From an uncultured Flavobacteriales bacterium (GTDB lineage: Bacteria; Bacteroidota; Bacteroidia; Flavobacteriales_D; Sanyastnellaceae), in NCBI GenBank assembly GCA_938085425.1, contig CALKGQ010000011.1, positions 217,817-281,816 of the forward strand: a stretch of 64,000 bases of DNA, written 5' to 3'. The notes below the pieces were generated by a model. It was not told the origin of the DNA and did not search any database. It saw nothing but the letters and a program-made list of their open reading frames with translations. Below are positions 16,473-26,574 of this stretch, piece by piece. The position numbers and the translations under genes are program-made. Each line of letters begins with the position of its first letter. Position 1 is the stretch's first letter.

Positions 16473-17777
16473 TCACAGGTATGGCAGGATGCGTTCCAGC
16501 CTTGCACTTCTGCTTCCTTTCACCAGAACTTGTCGCGCCCTCATAGGGTGGTCTTTCAAGTGTTCTTTCAGGGCGTCAAAATCTGAAAAATGACTCCATG
16601 AGGGGTTTGGTCTCTCTTGGAAGGAGGCCTTGAAGCCGTCTCCGATTGTCACGAGTTCGATGCCCAATCCCAGCACGTTGTCAGCTGCCTCTGCATGTGC
16701 TTTGGCACTTGCTGTCCCGAGTTCCCCCATCTCGCCGAGAACCACCACGGGGGAGGCATGGCCTCGGGCATGGAAGGAAGCAACGGCATGCGACACACTG
16801 GTGGGGTTGGCATTGTAGGCATCTAGGACCACTTGGTTGTGCTCCGTGTCCATCCATTGTGACCTGTGGTTGGATGCATGGTAAGCCGTCAAGGCCTCTT
16901 GGGCGTCGGAAGCCTTCACTTCAAATGCCTGGCCGATGGTGTGGGCGGCCACCACATTGGGCAAGTTGTAATCTCCCTCGAGGTGCACTTGAAAGGCCTC
17001 TCCGTTCGGCCCCTTGATTTGGCCACCAGCCTCTGAGGAGATTGGGGAGGTCCAAGTCCAAAGAGGCGTGTTCACGCGGATGGTGTTGGTCAACTCAGAT
17101 GCCGCCCGGATGGTCTTGGCATCGCCATGTTGGACAAAGGCTTGTCCTTTGTGGCGATTCAAGTGGTCAAAAAGTTCTTTTTTGCCAAGAAACACGCCCT
17201 CTTCTCCTCCAAAACCCTCCAAGTGTGCACGGCCGATGTTGGTGATGTACCCATGGGTGGGCAAGGCAATGTCCGCGAGGCATTCGATTTCGCCGCGGTG
17301 GTTGGCGCCCATTTCGACGATCACAAAGCCAGGTTGTGCCGGTGCGCGAAGGAGGGTCAGCGGTACCCCAATGTGGTTGTTCAAATTCCCTTGGGTGGCG
17401 TGGACGTCGAATCGGCGTGCAAGCACATCGCGCAGGAGTTCCTTGGTGGTGGTCTTTCCATTGCTTCCGGTCAGAGCGAGCACTGGGCATTTCCACTCCT
17501 GTCGAACCACCCTGGCAAGCTCTTGCATGGCATTCAGGACATCGTTGACGACAGTGGTCCTTGGATGTCCTTCCCACATCCCATCCTCTGTGACGACGTG
17601 CTGGGCACCGAGTTCCAAAGCCTGTGCGACGAAATCATTCGCATCAAAGCGCGGTCCCTTGAGCGCCCAAAACATTTGCCCATTCAAGTTGTCCCGGGTG
17701 TCGATGGACGTCCCAATGCATGCGCGATGCGCTTCACGCAGTTGCAGCATGGCGGGAGAAAGGCAGGAATCAGTCAT
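16473..17777 (-). CDS. murF: UDP-N-acetylmuramoyl-tripeptide--D-Ala-D-Ala ligase
   Basis: A 434-residue cytoplasmic Mur ligase adding the D-Ala-D-Ala dipeptide to the UDP-MurNAc-tripeptide with ATP. The P-loop 'ALTGSNGKTTTKELL' lies at about 101-115, followed by 'VIVEMGANHRGEI' with the catalytic Glu and 'TNIGRAHLEGFG'. The C-terminal domain has 'VLDAYNANPTSV' and 'VVLGEMGELG', typical of MurF rather than MurC/D/E. It lies directly downstream of a terminator that closes the sprF-gldJ unit. No clear -7 element was found, and a second in-frame ATG is at 17753. Confidence 0.95.
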   Translation of the reverse strand: MTDSCLSPAMLQLREAHRACIGTSIDTRDNLNGQMFWALKGPRFDANDFVAQALELGAQHVVTEDGMWEGHPRTTVVNDVLNAMQELARVVRQEWKCPVLALTGSNGKTTTKELLRDVLARRFDVHATQGNLNNHIGVPLTLLRAPAQPGFVIVEMGANHRGEIECLADIALPTHGYITNIGRAHLEGFGGEEGVFLGKKELFDHLNRHKGQAFVQHGDAKTIRAASELTNTIRVNTPLWTWTSPISSEAGGQIKGPNGEAFQVHLEGDYNLPNVVAAHTIGQAFEVKASDAQEALTAYHASNHRSQWMDTEHNQVVLDAYNANPTSVSHAVASFHARGHASPVVVLGEMGELGTASAKAHAEAADNVLGLGIELVTIGDGFKASFQERPNPSWSHFSDFDALKEHLKDHPMRARQVLVKGSRSARLERILPYL

Positions 17778-17796
17778 GGCGGGAGTTGGGGCAAAG

Positions 17797-17827
17797 AAAA
17801 ACCCCGCAGCTCAGCTGCAGGGTTTTT
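17797..17827 (-). terminator. intrinsic terminator after gldJ
   Basis: A 14-bp stem with one mismatch (AAAAACCCCGCAGC against its partner) and a 3-base loop. On the minus strand it ends in GGGGTTTTT. It lies between the gldJ stop and the murF start. Confidence 0.88.
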
Positions 17828-17878
17828 GTGATCCAAGTTGTTGACCACCGTTTGGGGGTAGCCAAGCGCGTCCAATGA

Positions 17879-19633
17879 TTACTGGCCCGCGAATGGCACC
17901 GGCGTGCCCAATCGATCCATGGCGCAGCGGAAGCCGATGCTGGCGGAACTTTGGCGCTCGTCCATGTAGCGTCGTGTTCCTGGAATAAGGTAATAGGCCC
18001 TGTCATCCCAACCACCGCCCTTGTAGACGCGGCTGCGGTTGCTGATCAAGGTGGAACCTCCAAAGTTGTACACGCGCTTGTCTTGCATGACGTCTTCGTC
18101 CTTGCTCTGGGCGGCAAAATCAAAGGAGCTGTTCCGATCGCCATCGAGGTAGTCAACATTGTCTGCCACCCTGTAGTTGGTGCGGTTGAGGTTTTCCTCT
18201 AGGCTTTCTTTTCTCTTTTGCATTTCCCCAGGCAGGGCATCGATGTTGTTGCTGAAGCCCTTGCGCAAATCGGCGGCTGCGAGTGCGTCGCTGTCGACGA
18301 TCAGGTCCATGGCGTCTTGCATCAAAGTTTGTGCTTCCTCAAAGCGCTGGGCCGCAAGACGTTCTTTCGCGTCGCTCACTTTTTGGTTCAGGTTGCCGAT
18401 CAAATCGGTGTCTTCAGGGGTCAAGGCCTGTACGGTGTTGCCCTGCGTTTCGTATTCCTGGAGGAATGTCTTGACACCGTCGATGTCGTAGACCACATAG
18501 TCGTACTTGTCCACAGGATTGCCTTCGGCATCGAGCCTCTTGGTCTCGTAGACATTGCCACGGAAGGGTCTGAATTCATTGTTGTCCTGGATGGACAAAG
18601 GACGATATACGTCCATGACCCACTCGCTCACATTGCCTGCCATGTTGTAGAGCCCGTAGTCGTTGGGTGCGTATTGGTAGACGTTCACGGTGATGTCTCC
18701 AAAATCATCCAAAGCACCGGCCACACCCATGTAGTCACCATTTCCCTTGACGAAGTTGGCATTGATGGAGCCGTACCCACCTTTGCGGCTGTCTCCATTC
18801 CGGACGAAGTGACCGTTCCAAGGGTAGGTCTTGCGTTCAGCCACAAGCTCGCCTAGGCTGTTTCCGATGAGGCCCAAAGCTGCGTACTCCCACTCAGCCT
18901 CAGTTGGGAGGCGATAATTGGGCAAGAGCACACCATCTTCCACTTTGACATCGCGGAATTCGCTGTTCAAGCCGTAGCTCGGCAGGCCTTCTCTCAAGCG
19001 CTCGCCCTGGTACTGACCGGACAAATAAGTTTCTGTGGTGAAATGTTCTTCATCGATTTGGGCATCAGGGTTGTGCAACAGCAGTCCTTCCCGCACCAAA
19101 ATTCCCTCGTTCACTCGGTCGGAACGCCACTTGCAAAAGTCGGTGGCTTGCAACCAGCTCACTCCCACAACGGGGTAGTCCCGGTAGGAGGGGTGGCGCA
19201 AGTAGTAATTGACAATGGGTTCATTGTAGGCCAGCTTGTTCCTCCAAGCGGCGGTGTCTGGCAACGCACGTTCCACGATTTCTGGGTACGATGATCCGTA
19301 GATGCGCTGCAGCCAATTGACGTATTCGAGGTAGAAGTGGTTGGTCACTTCCGTCTCATCCATGTAGAAGGATGAAATGGTCGTGCGCCTTGGGATGTTG
19401 TCCCATGCGTACGTCAAGTCGTCGTCCACTTGCCCCATGGTGAAGGTGCCGCCTTCCACGAAGATGAGTCCCGGTCCCGTTTCTTGTTCAAAGTAGGCCG
19501 TGCGCTCAAACCCACCGTTGGATTCGAAGTTGTATGCCCAACCTGTTGCGCCAGAGCGCTCGTAGTAGCAGCCGTTCAGCGTCATCAAGCCAATGGCGAC
19601 ACTGAGCAAGCCCAGAATGTGCTTTTGCGTCAT
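17879..19633 (-). CDS. gldJ: gliding motility / T9SS lipoprotein GldJ
   Basis: A 584-residue outer-membrane-associated lipoprotein needed in Bacteroidota for gliding and for stability of T9SS components. The signal ends in the lipobox Leu-Asn-Gly-Cys with Cys22. The body is a formylglycine-generating-enzyme-like (SUMF1) fold: 'FVEGGTFTMGQ', 'DETEVTNHFYLEYVNW', 'PVVGVSWLQATDFCKW', 'RLPTEAEWEYAALG', 'YGLYNMAGNVSEWVMD', 'GGGWDDRAYYL', 'ASIGFRCAMD'. An insert of about 110 residues (roughly 390-500) is helical. GldK shares the fold; the length, the insert and the porU/porV/murF neighbourhood favour GldJ. The start at 19633 gives a normal lipoprotein signal. It follows sprF by 53 bases. Confidence 0.85.
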   Translation of the reverse strand: MTQKHILGLLSVAIGLMTLNGCYYERSGATGWAYNFESNGGFERTAYFEQETGPGLIFVEGGTFTMGQVDDDLTYAWDNIPRRTTISSFYMDETEVTNHFYLEYVNWLQRIYGSSYPEIVERALPDTAAWRNKLAYNEPIVNYYLRHPSYRDYPVVGVSWLQATDFCKWRSDRVNEGILVREGLLLHNPDAQIDEEHFTTETYLSGQYQGERLREGLPSYGLNSEFRDVKVEDGVLLPNYRLPTEAEWEYAALGLIGNSLGELVAERKTYPWNGHFVRNGDSRKGGYGSINANFVKGNGDYMGVAGALDDFGDITVNVYQYAPNDYGLYNMAGNVSEWVMDVYRPLSIQDNNEFRPFRGNVYETKRLDAEGNPVDKYDYVVYDIDGVKTFLQEYETQGNTVQALTPEDTDLIGNLNQKVSDAKERLAAQRFEEAQTLMQDAMDLIVDSDALAAADLRKGFSNNIDALPGEMQKRKESLEENLNRTNYRVADNVDYLDGDRNSSFDFAAQSKDEDVMQDKRVYNFGGSTLISNRSRVYKGGGWDDRAYYLIPGTRRYMDERQSSASIGFRCAMDRLGTPVPFAGQ

Positions 19634-19686
19634 GAGAGGTGCAGTTTCAATTTTCAGGTTTCGTAGTGCAGGATGTGATGTCAGAC

Positions 19687-20682
19687 TCAGAAGGTGGGGC
19701 AAGCCACGGTGCGGAATTTGGATCGCTGTGGCGAAGCAAATTTCATGCTCAAGCTGAGCTCGTGGGCACCACCTGTTGCAGGGGTGAGATCTGAAATCGT
19801 GATGTCGTAGCTGTAGCCAAAGCGCATGAGGCCTGTCTCCACCCCCAGCAACACAATCAATGCGTCACGGGTGTCTTCCGAGAAGAAACCGCGGTGCCAG
19901 ATGCCCCCTACCAGAGGACCCTTGCTCACATAGACGCCGAGGTTCAACTGTTGAAATTCGCCCTGAACCCGGTAGAGTACGTTGGGAGAGATCCAGGCTT
20001 CAACTCCTTTCACAGAGCGTTGAAGTGGGAGCTTCGCGCCACCATGGGCAGTGATTTTCATGGGCAATCGACTCACTCCCACGACCAAGCTTTCGTTGGG
20101 CTCGTTCAGATGAGATGCCGCAGCACCGACGTAAAATTTCTCGGTGAAGGCCAGTAGACCTGCTCCAAAATCAACTTTTTTGACGGTCTCTCCGCGCGGG
20201 GTGTCAGCTGTTTCGTAGATGAAGCCCCGGCGTGGGTCGATCATGTCCCCAAAGGTCAAGTTGCTCCAGTCCAAAGCCTTTTGGAAGTAGCTCGCCTCGA
20301 GTGCAGCCCGCAAAGAAAGCTTGCGTGTGATGGCTTGTTGGTAGGAGTATGCACCTGTGATCCTCGTGGTGTTGAGGGTGCTTTGGCCAGCTTGGTCGTG
20401 CATGACACTCAACCCCAAACCTCCTTGGATGGAATTGAACTGTTGGTCATAGCTGACCGCTTGGGTCACAAACGCACCACTCATTGAAGGCCATTGGTTC
20501 CGATGCGACATGACGACGCGTGGCCCCCGTGCAGTTCCAGCAAAAGCTGGATTCAGCAACATGGGGTTGGAGTAGAATTGCGAGAATTCAGGGTCCTGGG
20601 CATGAGCCTTCTGAGGGGAAATCCCCACAAAAAGAACAGATGTCAAGGCTGCAAGGGCAAGGCAGGAGATGAATTTCGTCAT
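19687..20682 (-). CDS. PorP/SprF family T9SS outer-membrane protein
   Basis: A 331-residue beta-barrel of the PorP/SprF family, which helps secrete or anchor T9SS substrates and in P. gingivalis works with PorK, L, M and N. It has a signal peptide of about 28 residues ending AHAQ and then the hallmark 'DPEFSQFYSNPMLLNPAFAGT', followed by 'RNQWP' and 'YDQQF'. Strands alternate to the C-terminus. Start ATG 20682 is chosen; the longer frame only adds an untranslated leader. A possible -7 element TATTCTTG lies at 20706-20713. It is cotranscribed with gldJ and divergent from porU. Confidence 0.9.
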   Translation of the reverse strand: MTKFISCLALAALTSVLFVGISPQKAHAQDPEFSQFYSNPMLLNPAFAGTARGPRVVMSHRNQWPSMSGAFVTQAVSYDQQFNSIQGGLGLSVMHDQAGQSTLNTTRITGAYSYQQAITRKLSLRAALEASYFQKALDWSNLTFGDMIDPRRGFIYETADTPRGETVKKVDFGAGLLAFTEKFYVGAAASHLNEPNESLVVGVSRLPMKITAHGGAKLPLQRSVKGVEAWISPNVLYRVQGEFQQLNLGVYVSKGPLVGGIWHRGFFSEDTRDALIVLLGVETGLMRFGYSYDITISDLTPATGGAHELSLSMKFASPQRSKFRTVACPTF

Positions 20683-20824
20683 GATCGGAGTCGCTGTTGA
20701 ACCCACAAGAATACGAAAAAATACCGAGTATTGGGCCAAAAGAACCCGCCCAAGCTCCCAAAAAGGGAAGCCATTCTGAGGCCTCACGGGGACTGGGCAA
20801 TATGCCCCACCTTTGTGCGTAGGT

Positions 20825-23800
20825 ATGTCAATGGCTGTCTTCAATTTCCCTTGGAATGCTTCCACGAAAATGCGCGTGATGTGCTCAGTCTCTAACGCGC
20901 CCTCCGGAAGGTTGTTCACATCACAACGTGTGCGGCGCCGGTCATGGTATGGCAGCGCCCTCTTTTTCTTGTGCTTTATGCTGTGTTTGGGTTGGAGTCC
21001 CGTCAACTGTTGGGGCCAGGAAGATGTCGTGGAACTGCATGTGAATTGGGGGGAGTCAGACTGGTCATCCTTGCTCGACCAACCGTCCAAAACCCCATTG
21101 TGGCGTTTGGTTTCTCCGCTTGATTCCCTTTGGAACGGGGTGGAGGTCCTCGACGAAAGGTTGACATGGGAGCCATGCGCTGGCGAATGCCTTGAACATT
21201 TGAATTCTCAAGTCCGAAAGGCGATGGCATCACCATGGCTTTGGAGCGTTCAACAGGCAAATGGCCACGCCCGCTTGGTGGGCGAAGGGGGGGCGTTGAG
21301 GAAGTCCGATGCGGGATGGGAACGTTTGGTCGCTCTGGATGCCACATTGGGGGCTTCCCCGGCACCATCGTCACGCGTGGTCAGGGATTGGCCCACTTCA
21401 AGTGCAAGATCATCTGGAACTTGGGTGGCGTTTGCGACCACAGAAGAGGGGGTGCACTGCATGGGGTACGACCAGCTTTTGGAAGTCGGATTGCAGCCTG
21501 AGGATTTGACCCCCAGCTCGCTTCGTTTGTTTGGACAGGGTGGGGGGGTGTTGCCCTTTGAAAACGATGCAGACCGGCCATTGGACATGCCGCAACAGCG
21601 GGTGGTTTTCCGCGGATTGGACGACGGAAGTTTTGATCCCGGGGACGAAGTGTGCTGGTACGCCCGCGCCCACGAGCGGTGGGAGTGGGAGGCATCCGAC
21701 GGGTGGTCCCACCAGGCCCCTTTTTGGGGAGACACCGCCAAGTGGTACCTCCGCATTGATGCGGATGACACCATTCCACTGGTATCCATCACGGCGGCGG
21801 CGCCCTATGACGGCGCGATAGACGACACGCGCATTGCCCATTTGGCCTACGGGGTCGAGGAACGGCACGACGAGAACTTGATCCGATCGGGCCGGAATTG
21901 GTTTGGCACAAGGCTCTCCTCTTTGGGGGCCAACACCAAGTCCTGGAACATCAGCATCCCGGGCGCCATTGCCGGCCAAGAGGCCACCATTGAGTTTGCG
22001 GCCGCAATGCGCACCACGGGGTCTGGATCTGGATCGGAGTTGGTGTACGCTTGGGAAGGTGAGACCCTGTCCCTGACGGACAACTTGCTTTCACCCTCCT
22101 CTCTTGCGTTTGCAGGCTACCGAAGTGGAGCCATGACTGCGCAATTGACGCAACCTGGTTTGCAGGTCCTGGCCACCCTCAACCCTGGCACCGACGACAG
22201 CAATGCGTGGATGGATTACCTGGCCTACCAAGTCCCTCAATCGCTGGTCTTTTCAGGAGGCCAAATGGCGATCAATGGCCTGCCAGTGGATGGCGACGGG
22301 AACAGCGTGGAAGGCGCCCAATACTTGCTTGGCGGCAGCCCGCCTCCCGACGCGGTTTGGGATGTGACCGACCCCCTCGATGTTCATGAGTTGCCCTTGG
22401 AGGATTTGGATGGCGCCTTGTCGTGGTCATCCTCTGCATCGGAGGTTCGCCGTTTTTGGGCCTTTCGATGGAGTGCTGCCAAGCGTCCGATGCCTCTTGG
22501 ACCGGTTCCCAATGTGAATTTGCATGCCTTGGGTGAAGTGGACTACGTGGTGGTGACCGTTCCTTCTTTGGCGGCGCCTGCCGACTCTTTGGCCTCGCTG
22601 CATGCGGCGCTCGGCCGTCGTGTCGCCGTGGTGCAGCAACAAGCCGTCTTTGATGCTTTTAGTTCGGGGGTCGCCGATCCCACAGCCATCAAAATGCTGA
22701 TGATGATGTTGCGGGACCGTGCTTTGGCCAGTGATGGGGCATTGGAGGCCCCCAAGTACCTCCTGCTCATGGGCGATGCCTCTTATGACAACAGGAACCT
22801 TCAGGGCAATGGGGATCTCGTGGTGGGCCACTATTCCCAAGAATCTCTTTTGACGACCACGAGTTACATCTCTGACGATTACTTCGCATTGACGGCAGAG
22901 GGCCAAGGCGAGCGGCCCGAAGACCTCCTTCAACTCGGCGTGGGCAGAATTCCAGCGCAAGACGAAGATGCGGCGTGGGCGGTGGTGGAGAAGGTGGCCA
23001 CTTACCTCGGGTTCGACGAAACCAATGCCGATGCAGCCTCTTGCTTGGACCCCAACGGTACGAGCAGCTTTGGGCCTTGGCGCAACAGGATTCTGTTCGT
23101 GTCAGACGACCAAGACGGCAACAACCAAGACGGGCATCGCTACATGGACAACAGCGAGGAGCACAGCAAAGCCATCCAACAGCAGCATCCGGAATACGAT
23201 ATTTTGAAGGTGTACCCTGATGCTTACGTGCAAACGAACACCCCTGGAGGAGAGCGTTATGCCGATGCCTCGGAGGAAATTGGCCGCCGCGTGGATGAAG
23301 GGGCGTTGATTGTGAACTACATCGGGCACGGTGGAGAGCGTGGCTGGGCACACGAGCGCATCTTGAACATGGAGACCATTCAATCATGGACCAACCTGCG
23401 TCGCTTGCCCATCTTCATGACGGCGACATGCGAGTTATTTCGCTACGACGACCCAGAAATCTACTCGGCTGGCGAGGCCATTTTGTTCAACCCCAAGGGC
23501 GGGGCTGCCGCCCTTCTGACCACCACCCGAACGGTTTACAGTGCGGGGAATCAGCAAGTCAACCGTGCCTTTTTTGAGACGGCACTGGACAGTGACCAAG
23601 GGCAGCGATGCCTTGGCGACATTTACCGCGACACGAAAAATTCAGAGGCCATCCTTGCCCACACGAACAGCCGAAATTTCAGCTTGATGGGGGATCCAGG
23701 GTTGGAGGTTGCTTATCCCAAACATCGGGTGTTTCTCACCGACATCCCAGACACTCTGAAGTCATTGGATTTGGTCACGATCCGTGGATATGTAGGGACT

Positions 23801-24784
23801 GAGTCAGGGGACACATTGACGGGGTTTGATGGAGCTCTGGTGCCGACTGTGTTCGACAAACGAGCGACGGTCACCACGTTGGACAACGACGCTTCTGAAG
23901 GACCTTTTGTCTACGAGGTGTTCCAGAACATCCTGCACAAGGGGCTTGCCTCCGTGGAAGCGGGGGTGTTTGAATTCAGGTTCATTGTGCCAAGGGACAT
24001 CGATTACACCTTTGGAACGGGGCGCATCAGTTGTTACGCACTCGGAGTCGGCACCGATGCGCATGGGCGTTCCGAGGATTTCGTCATTGGTGGGACCTCT
24101 GAAAACCCGTTGATGGACGACGACGGTCCTGTGGTGGAGCTGTTCATCAATGACACGCTCTTCAAGGATGGAGACCTCGTGCATGAAGATCCATGGTTGT
24201 TCGCCCGAATTTTTGACGAGAGCGGCATCAACACGTCAGGTGTGGGCATCGGGCATGATGCCAAGGCGATCTTGGATGGGAATGCAAGTGCGCCTTACGT
24301 GCTCAATGAATACTTCGTGTCGGATTTGGACACCTACCAGCGTGGCTCCATCCGCTTCCCTTTTCAAAACTTGGAAGAAGGGACCCACCAGTTGTCCTTC
24401 AAGGTTTGGGATGTGGCCAACAACAGTTCAAGTGCCGAAACCCATTTCGTGGTGGCTTCTTCCCTTGAGGTGGCTTTGCTCGAAGTGCTGGCCTATCCCA
24501 ACCCTGCGGTGGAGCAAGTGACGTTCCGCATGGCGGGCAACCAAGCGTGTCGGCCAGCCAACGTGCGACTTGACATTTTTGACATTCGTGGAGGAAGGGT
24601 GCACACAGAGACGTTTGAAGGGGAGGTGCTGGGCTTTCGAGACGACGTCATGACTTGGGATTTGAAACCTTCTTCGGGACAAAGCGTACCCCCTGGTGTG
24701 TATGTGTTCCGTGTGACATGGGAGAATGAAATTGGCCAATCTGCACAATACGCAGACAAATTGGTCGTTCTTCGACCCCAATGA
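20825..24784 (+). CDS. porU: type IX secretion sortase PorU (C25 cysteine peptidase)
   Basis: About 1319 residues; the outer-membrane signal peptidase/sortase that removes the T9SS C-terminal domain from cargo and attaches it to A-LPS. The gingipain-like C25 domain covers about residues 570-960, with His835 in 'NYIGHGGERGW' and Cys869 in 'FMTATCELFRYDD' as the catalytic pair. The C-terminus (about 1225-1319) is a T9SS-type domain starting 'VLAYPNPAVEQV' and ending 'ADKLVVLRPQ'. The start is uncertain: the hydrophobic signal lies well inside, and ATG 20870, ATG 20879 or GTG 20930 would give shorter n-regions. I take ATG 20825 because a -7-like CACCTTTG ends 9 bases before it. porV follows 36 bases later. 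Confidence 0.9.
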   Translation: MSMAVFNFPWNASTKMRVMCSVSNAPSGRLFTSQRVRRRSWYGSALFFLCFMLCLGWSPVNCWGQEDVVELHVNWGESDWSSLLDQPSKTPLWRLVSPLDSLWNGVEVLDERLTWEPCAGECLEHLNSQVRKAMASPWLWSVQQANGHARLVGEGGALRKSDAGWERLVALDATLGASPAPSSRVVRDWPTSSARSSGTWVAFATTEEGVHCMGYDQLLEVGLQPEDLTPSSLRLFGQGGGVLPFENDADRPLDMPQQRVVFRGLDDGSFDPGDEVCWYARAHERWEWEASDGWSHQAPFWGDTAKWYLRIDADDTIPLVSITAAAPYDGAIDDTRIAHLAYGVEERHDENLIRSGRNWFGTRLSSLGANTKSWNISIPGAIAGQEATIEFAAAMRTTGSGSGSELVYAWEGETLSLTDNLLSPSSLAFAGYRSGAMTAQLTQPGLQVLATLNPGTDDSNAWMDYLAYQVPQSLVFSGGQMAINGLPVDGDGNSVEGAQYLLGGSPPPDAVWDVTDPLDVHELPLEDLDGALSWSSSASEVRRFWAFRWSAAKRPMPLGPVPNVNLHALGEVDYVVVTVPSLAAPADSLASLHAALGRRVAVVQQQAVFDAFSSGVADPTAIKMLMMMLRDRALASDGALEAPKYLLLMGDASYDNRNLQGNGDLVVGHYSQESLLTTTSYISDDYFALTAEGQGERPEDLLQLGVGRIPAQDEDAAWAVVEKVATYLGFDETNADAASCLDPNGTSSFGPWRNRILFVSDDQDGNNQDGHRYMDNSEEHSKAIQQQHPEYDILKVYPDAYVQTNTPGGERYADASEEIGRRVDEGALIVNYIGHGGERGWAHERILNMETIQSWTNLRRLPIFMTATCELFRYDDPEIYSAGEAILFNPKGGAAALLTTTRTVYSAGNQQVNRAFFETALDSDQGQRCLGDIYRDTKNSEAILAHTNSRNFSLMGDPGLEVAYPKHRVFLTDIPDTLKSLDLVTIRGYVGTESGDTLTGFDGALVPTVFDKRATVTTLDNDASEGPFVYEVFQNILHKGLASVEAGVFEFRFIVPRDIDYTFGTGRISCYALGVGTDAHGRSEDFVIGGTSENPLMDDDGPVVELFINDTLFKDGDLVHEDPWLFARIFDESGINTSGVGIGHDAKAILDGNASAPYVLNEYFVSDLDTYQRGSIRFPFQNLEEGTHQLSFKVWDVANNSSSAETHFVVASSLEVALLEVLAYPNPAVEQVTFRMAGNQACRPANVRLDIFDIRGGRVHTETFEGEVLGFRDDVMTWDLKPSSGQSVPPGVYVFRVTWENEIGQSAQYADKLVVLRPQ

Positions 24785-24801
24785 TGCGCCTTTCACTTGA
24801 T

Positions 24802-24809
24802 TAACTTTG
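24802..24809 (+). promoter_or_regulatory. -7 promoter element TAACTTTG before porV
   Basis: Exact TAnnTTTG match 11 bases before ATG 24821, in the 36-base porU-porV gap. It suggests porV has its own promoter as well as read-through from porU. Confidence 0.6.
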
Positions 24810-24820
24810 GCAATTCTACG

Positions 24821-26083
24821 ATGAAGCAAATCTTCCACATTTCTTTCCTTGGCCTGACGGTTGCGGCGATGTTGACCTCTGCCACACCTGTTTGGGGCCA
24901 AATCGAAGAAGACCCTACACAGCTGCTGCAGCTGAACACAATCACCACGGCGGTGCCTTTCTTGATGATTGCCCCTGACTCGCGATCTGGGGCCATGGGA
25001 GACGTCGGTGTGGCTTTGTCCCCCGATGCGAACAGCATGCATTGGAATCCGGCCAAAATGGCCTTTTCCGAGAACGAGGTGGAAATGAGCATGAGTTACG
25101 CGCCATGGCTAAGGGCCCTTGTGGACGACATGAACCTTGCCTATGTCAGCTCCGTTCGCAGGCTCAACAAGAGGCAGGCGTACGGCGTTGCATTGCGCTA
25201 CTTCAGCCTGGGCAACATTACTTTCACAGATGAAGTGGGGACGACCATCCGAGATTTTCAGCCTGCTGAGCTGAGCCTGGACGGAGGGTTCTCTCAAAAG
25301 TTTTCCGACAAATTCAGCGGAGGGTTTTCTGCACGTTTCATCCACAGCAACCTAACGGGCGGCACATCGGTGCAAGGTGCGGACAGCCGTCCGGGCATCT
25401 CAGTGGCAGCCGACTTGAGCATGTATTATGTGAACGACGAGGCTGATTGGGGAAGCAAGGACGGCATCTTCAGCTTGGGGATGAACATGAGCAACCTCGG
25501 GGCAAAGATGTCCTACACCGAGACGACTGCCCGGGACTTCATTCCGAGCAATTTGAGGTTGGGTGCTGCGTATGAAACCATCCTGGACGATTACAACAGC
25601 CTGACCTTCGCCTTGGACGCGAACAAGCTCTTGGTCCCAACACAACCTGTCTACGACTTTGACGAGAATGGGGCCCAGTACATTTTCAGCGGAAGAGACC
25701 CAAACGTGGGAGTGGCCACAGGCATTGTCCAGAGTTTTTACGATGCACCGGGCATCGTGGTGGAACCCACCAATGGAGACGACCCTTACATTTTGGAGGG
25801 CAGCCGTTGGAAAGAGGAGCTGCGTGAAGTCAACCTTGGCGTGGGCATGGAATACAATTTTGCCGATGTGTTTGCCTTCAGGTCTGGCTATTTCTACGAG
25901 CACTTTAGCAAAGGCAACCGGCAATTCATCACATTGGGTGCAGGGGTCAAATACACGGTTTTCACTGTGGATTTAAGCTACTTGATCAGCACCACACAGC
26001 AAAATCCACTGGCCAATACGCTACGCTTCTCGTTGCGTTTGCAGTTTTCGGATTTGGCCGAGTTTGCCCAAGACAAGGAATGA
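24821..26083 (+). CDS. porV: T9SS outer-membrane shuttle protein PorV (LptO)
   Basis: A 420-residue FadL-like barrel that carries T9SS cargo from the translocon to the PorU-containing attachment complex. The signal peptide ends 'VWGQ' at about residue 27. The mature start contains the family signature '[20 protein letters not shown]' followed by '[20 protein letters not shown]'. Alternating strands continue to a C-terminal Phe-rich end. ATG 24821 is fixed by the signal peptide and promoter spacing; an in-frame ATG at 24797 is less likely. It directly follows porU, as expected for functional partners, and overlaps ispF by 4 bases (ATGA). Confidence 0.93.
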   Translation: MKQIFHISFLGLTVAAMLTSATPVWGQIEEDPTQLLQLNTITTAVPFLMIAPDSRSGAMGDVGVALSPDANSMHWNPAKMAFSENEVEMSMSYAPWLRALVDDMNLAYVSSVRRLNKRQAYGVALRYFSLGNITFTDEVGTTIRDFQPAELSLDGGFSQKFSDKFSGGFSARFIHSNLTGGTSVQGADSRPGISVAADLSMYYVNDEADWGSKDGIFSLGMNMSNLGAKMSYTETTARDFIPSNLRLGAAYETILDDYNSLTFALDANKLLVPTQPVYDFDENGAQYIFSGRDPNVGVATGIVQSFYDAPGIVVEPTNGDDPYILEGSRWKEELREVNLGVGMEYNFADVFAFRSGYFYEHFSKGNRQFITLGAGVKYTVFTVDLSYLISTTQQNPLANTLRFSLRLQFSDLAEFAQDKE

Positions 26084-26574
26084 GCCTTCGCATTGGATAC
26101 GGTTACGACGTGCACCAGCTTGCGGAAGGCGAGGACTTGGTGATTGGGGGTCTAACGGTCCCCCATGAAAAGGGATCCGTGGGCCACAGCGATGCAGACG
26201 TCCTCTTGCATGTCATTTGCGACGCGCTGCTGGGTGCTTTGGCCCTCGGAGACATTGGCACCCACTTCCCCGACACCGACATGGCCTTCAAAGGCATTGA
26301 CAGCAAGGTGCTGCTCAAGCGCACTTGGGATCTGGTCCAAAGCCATGGGTGGACCCTCTCCAACATGGACACGACCGTTTGCTTGCAGAGGCCCAAGTTG
26401 AAGCCACACATTCCTCAGATGCGCAAGTGCATTGCCGAGGTGATGGAGGTGGAAATGGGGCGCATTGGGATCAAGGCCACCACAACAGAAAAATTGGGGT
26501 TTGTGGGCACGGAGGAAGGTGTTTCAGCCCACGCCGTCGTGCTTCTGGAGCCACTTGCGTCGACTTCAGCCTAA
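26080..26574 (+). CDS. ispF: 2-C-methyl-D-erythritol 2,4-cyclodiphosphate synthase
   Basis: A 164-residue enzyme of the MEP isoprenoid pathway, active as a trimer with zinc. 'GYGYDVHQL' carries the metal-binding Asp and His; '[19 protein letters not shown]' carries the next His and substrate contacts; '[10 protein letters not shown]' and '[22 protein letters not shown]' complete the family signature. Start ATG 26080 overlaps the porV stop, so it is translationally coupled to the T9SS gene. The end overlaps the convergent DUF4956 gene by 9 bases. Confidence 0.97.
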   Translation: MSLRIGYGYDVHQLAEGEDLVIGGLTVPHEKGSVGHSDADVLLHVICDALLGALALGDIGTHFPDTDMAFKGIDSKVLLKRTWDLVQSHGWTLSNMDTTVCLQRPKLKPHIPQMRKCIAEVMEVEMGRIGIKATTTEKLGFVGTEEGVSAHAVVLLEPLASTSA

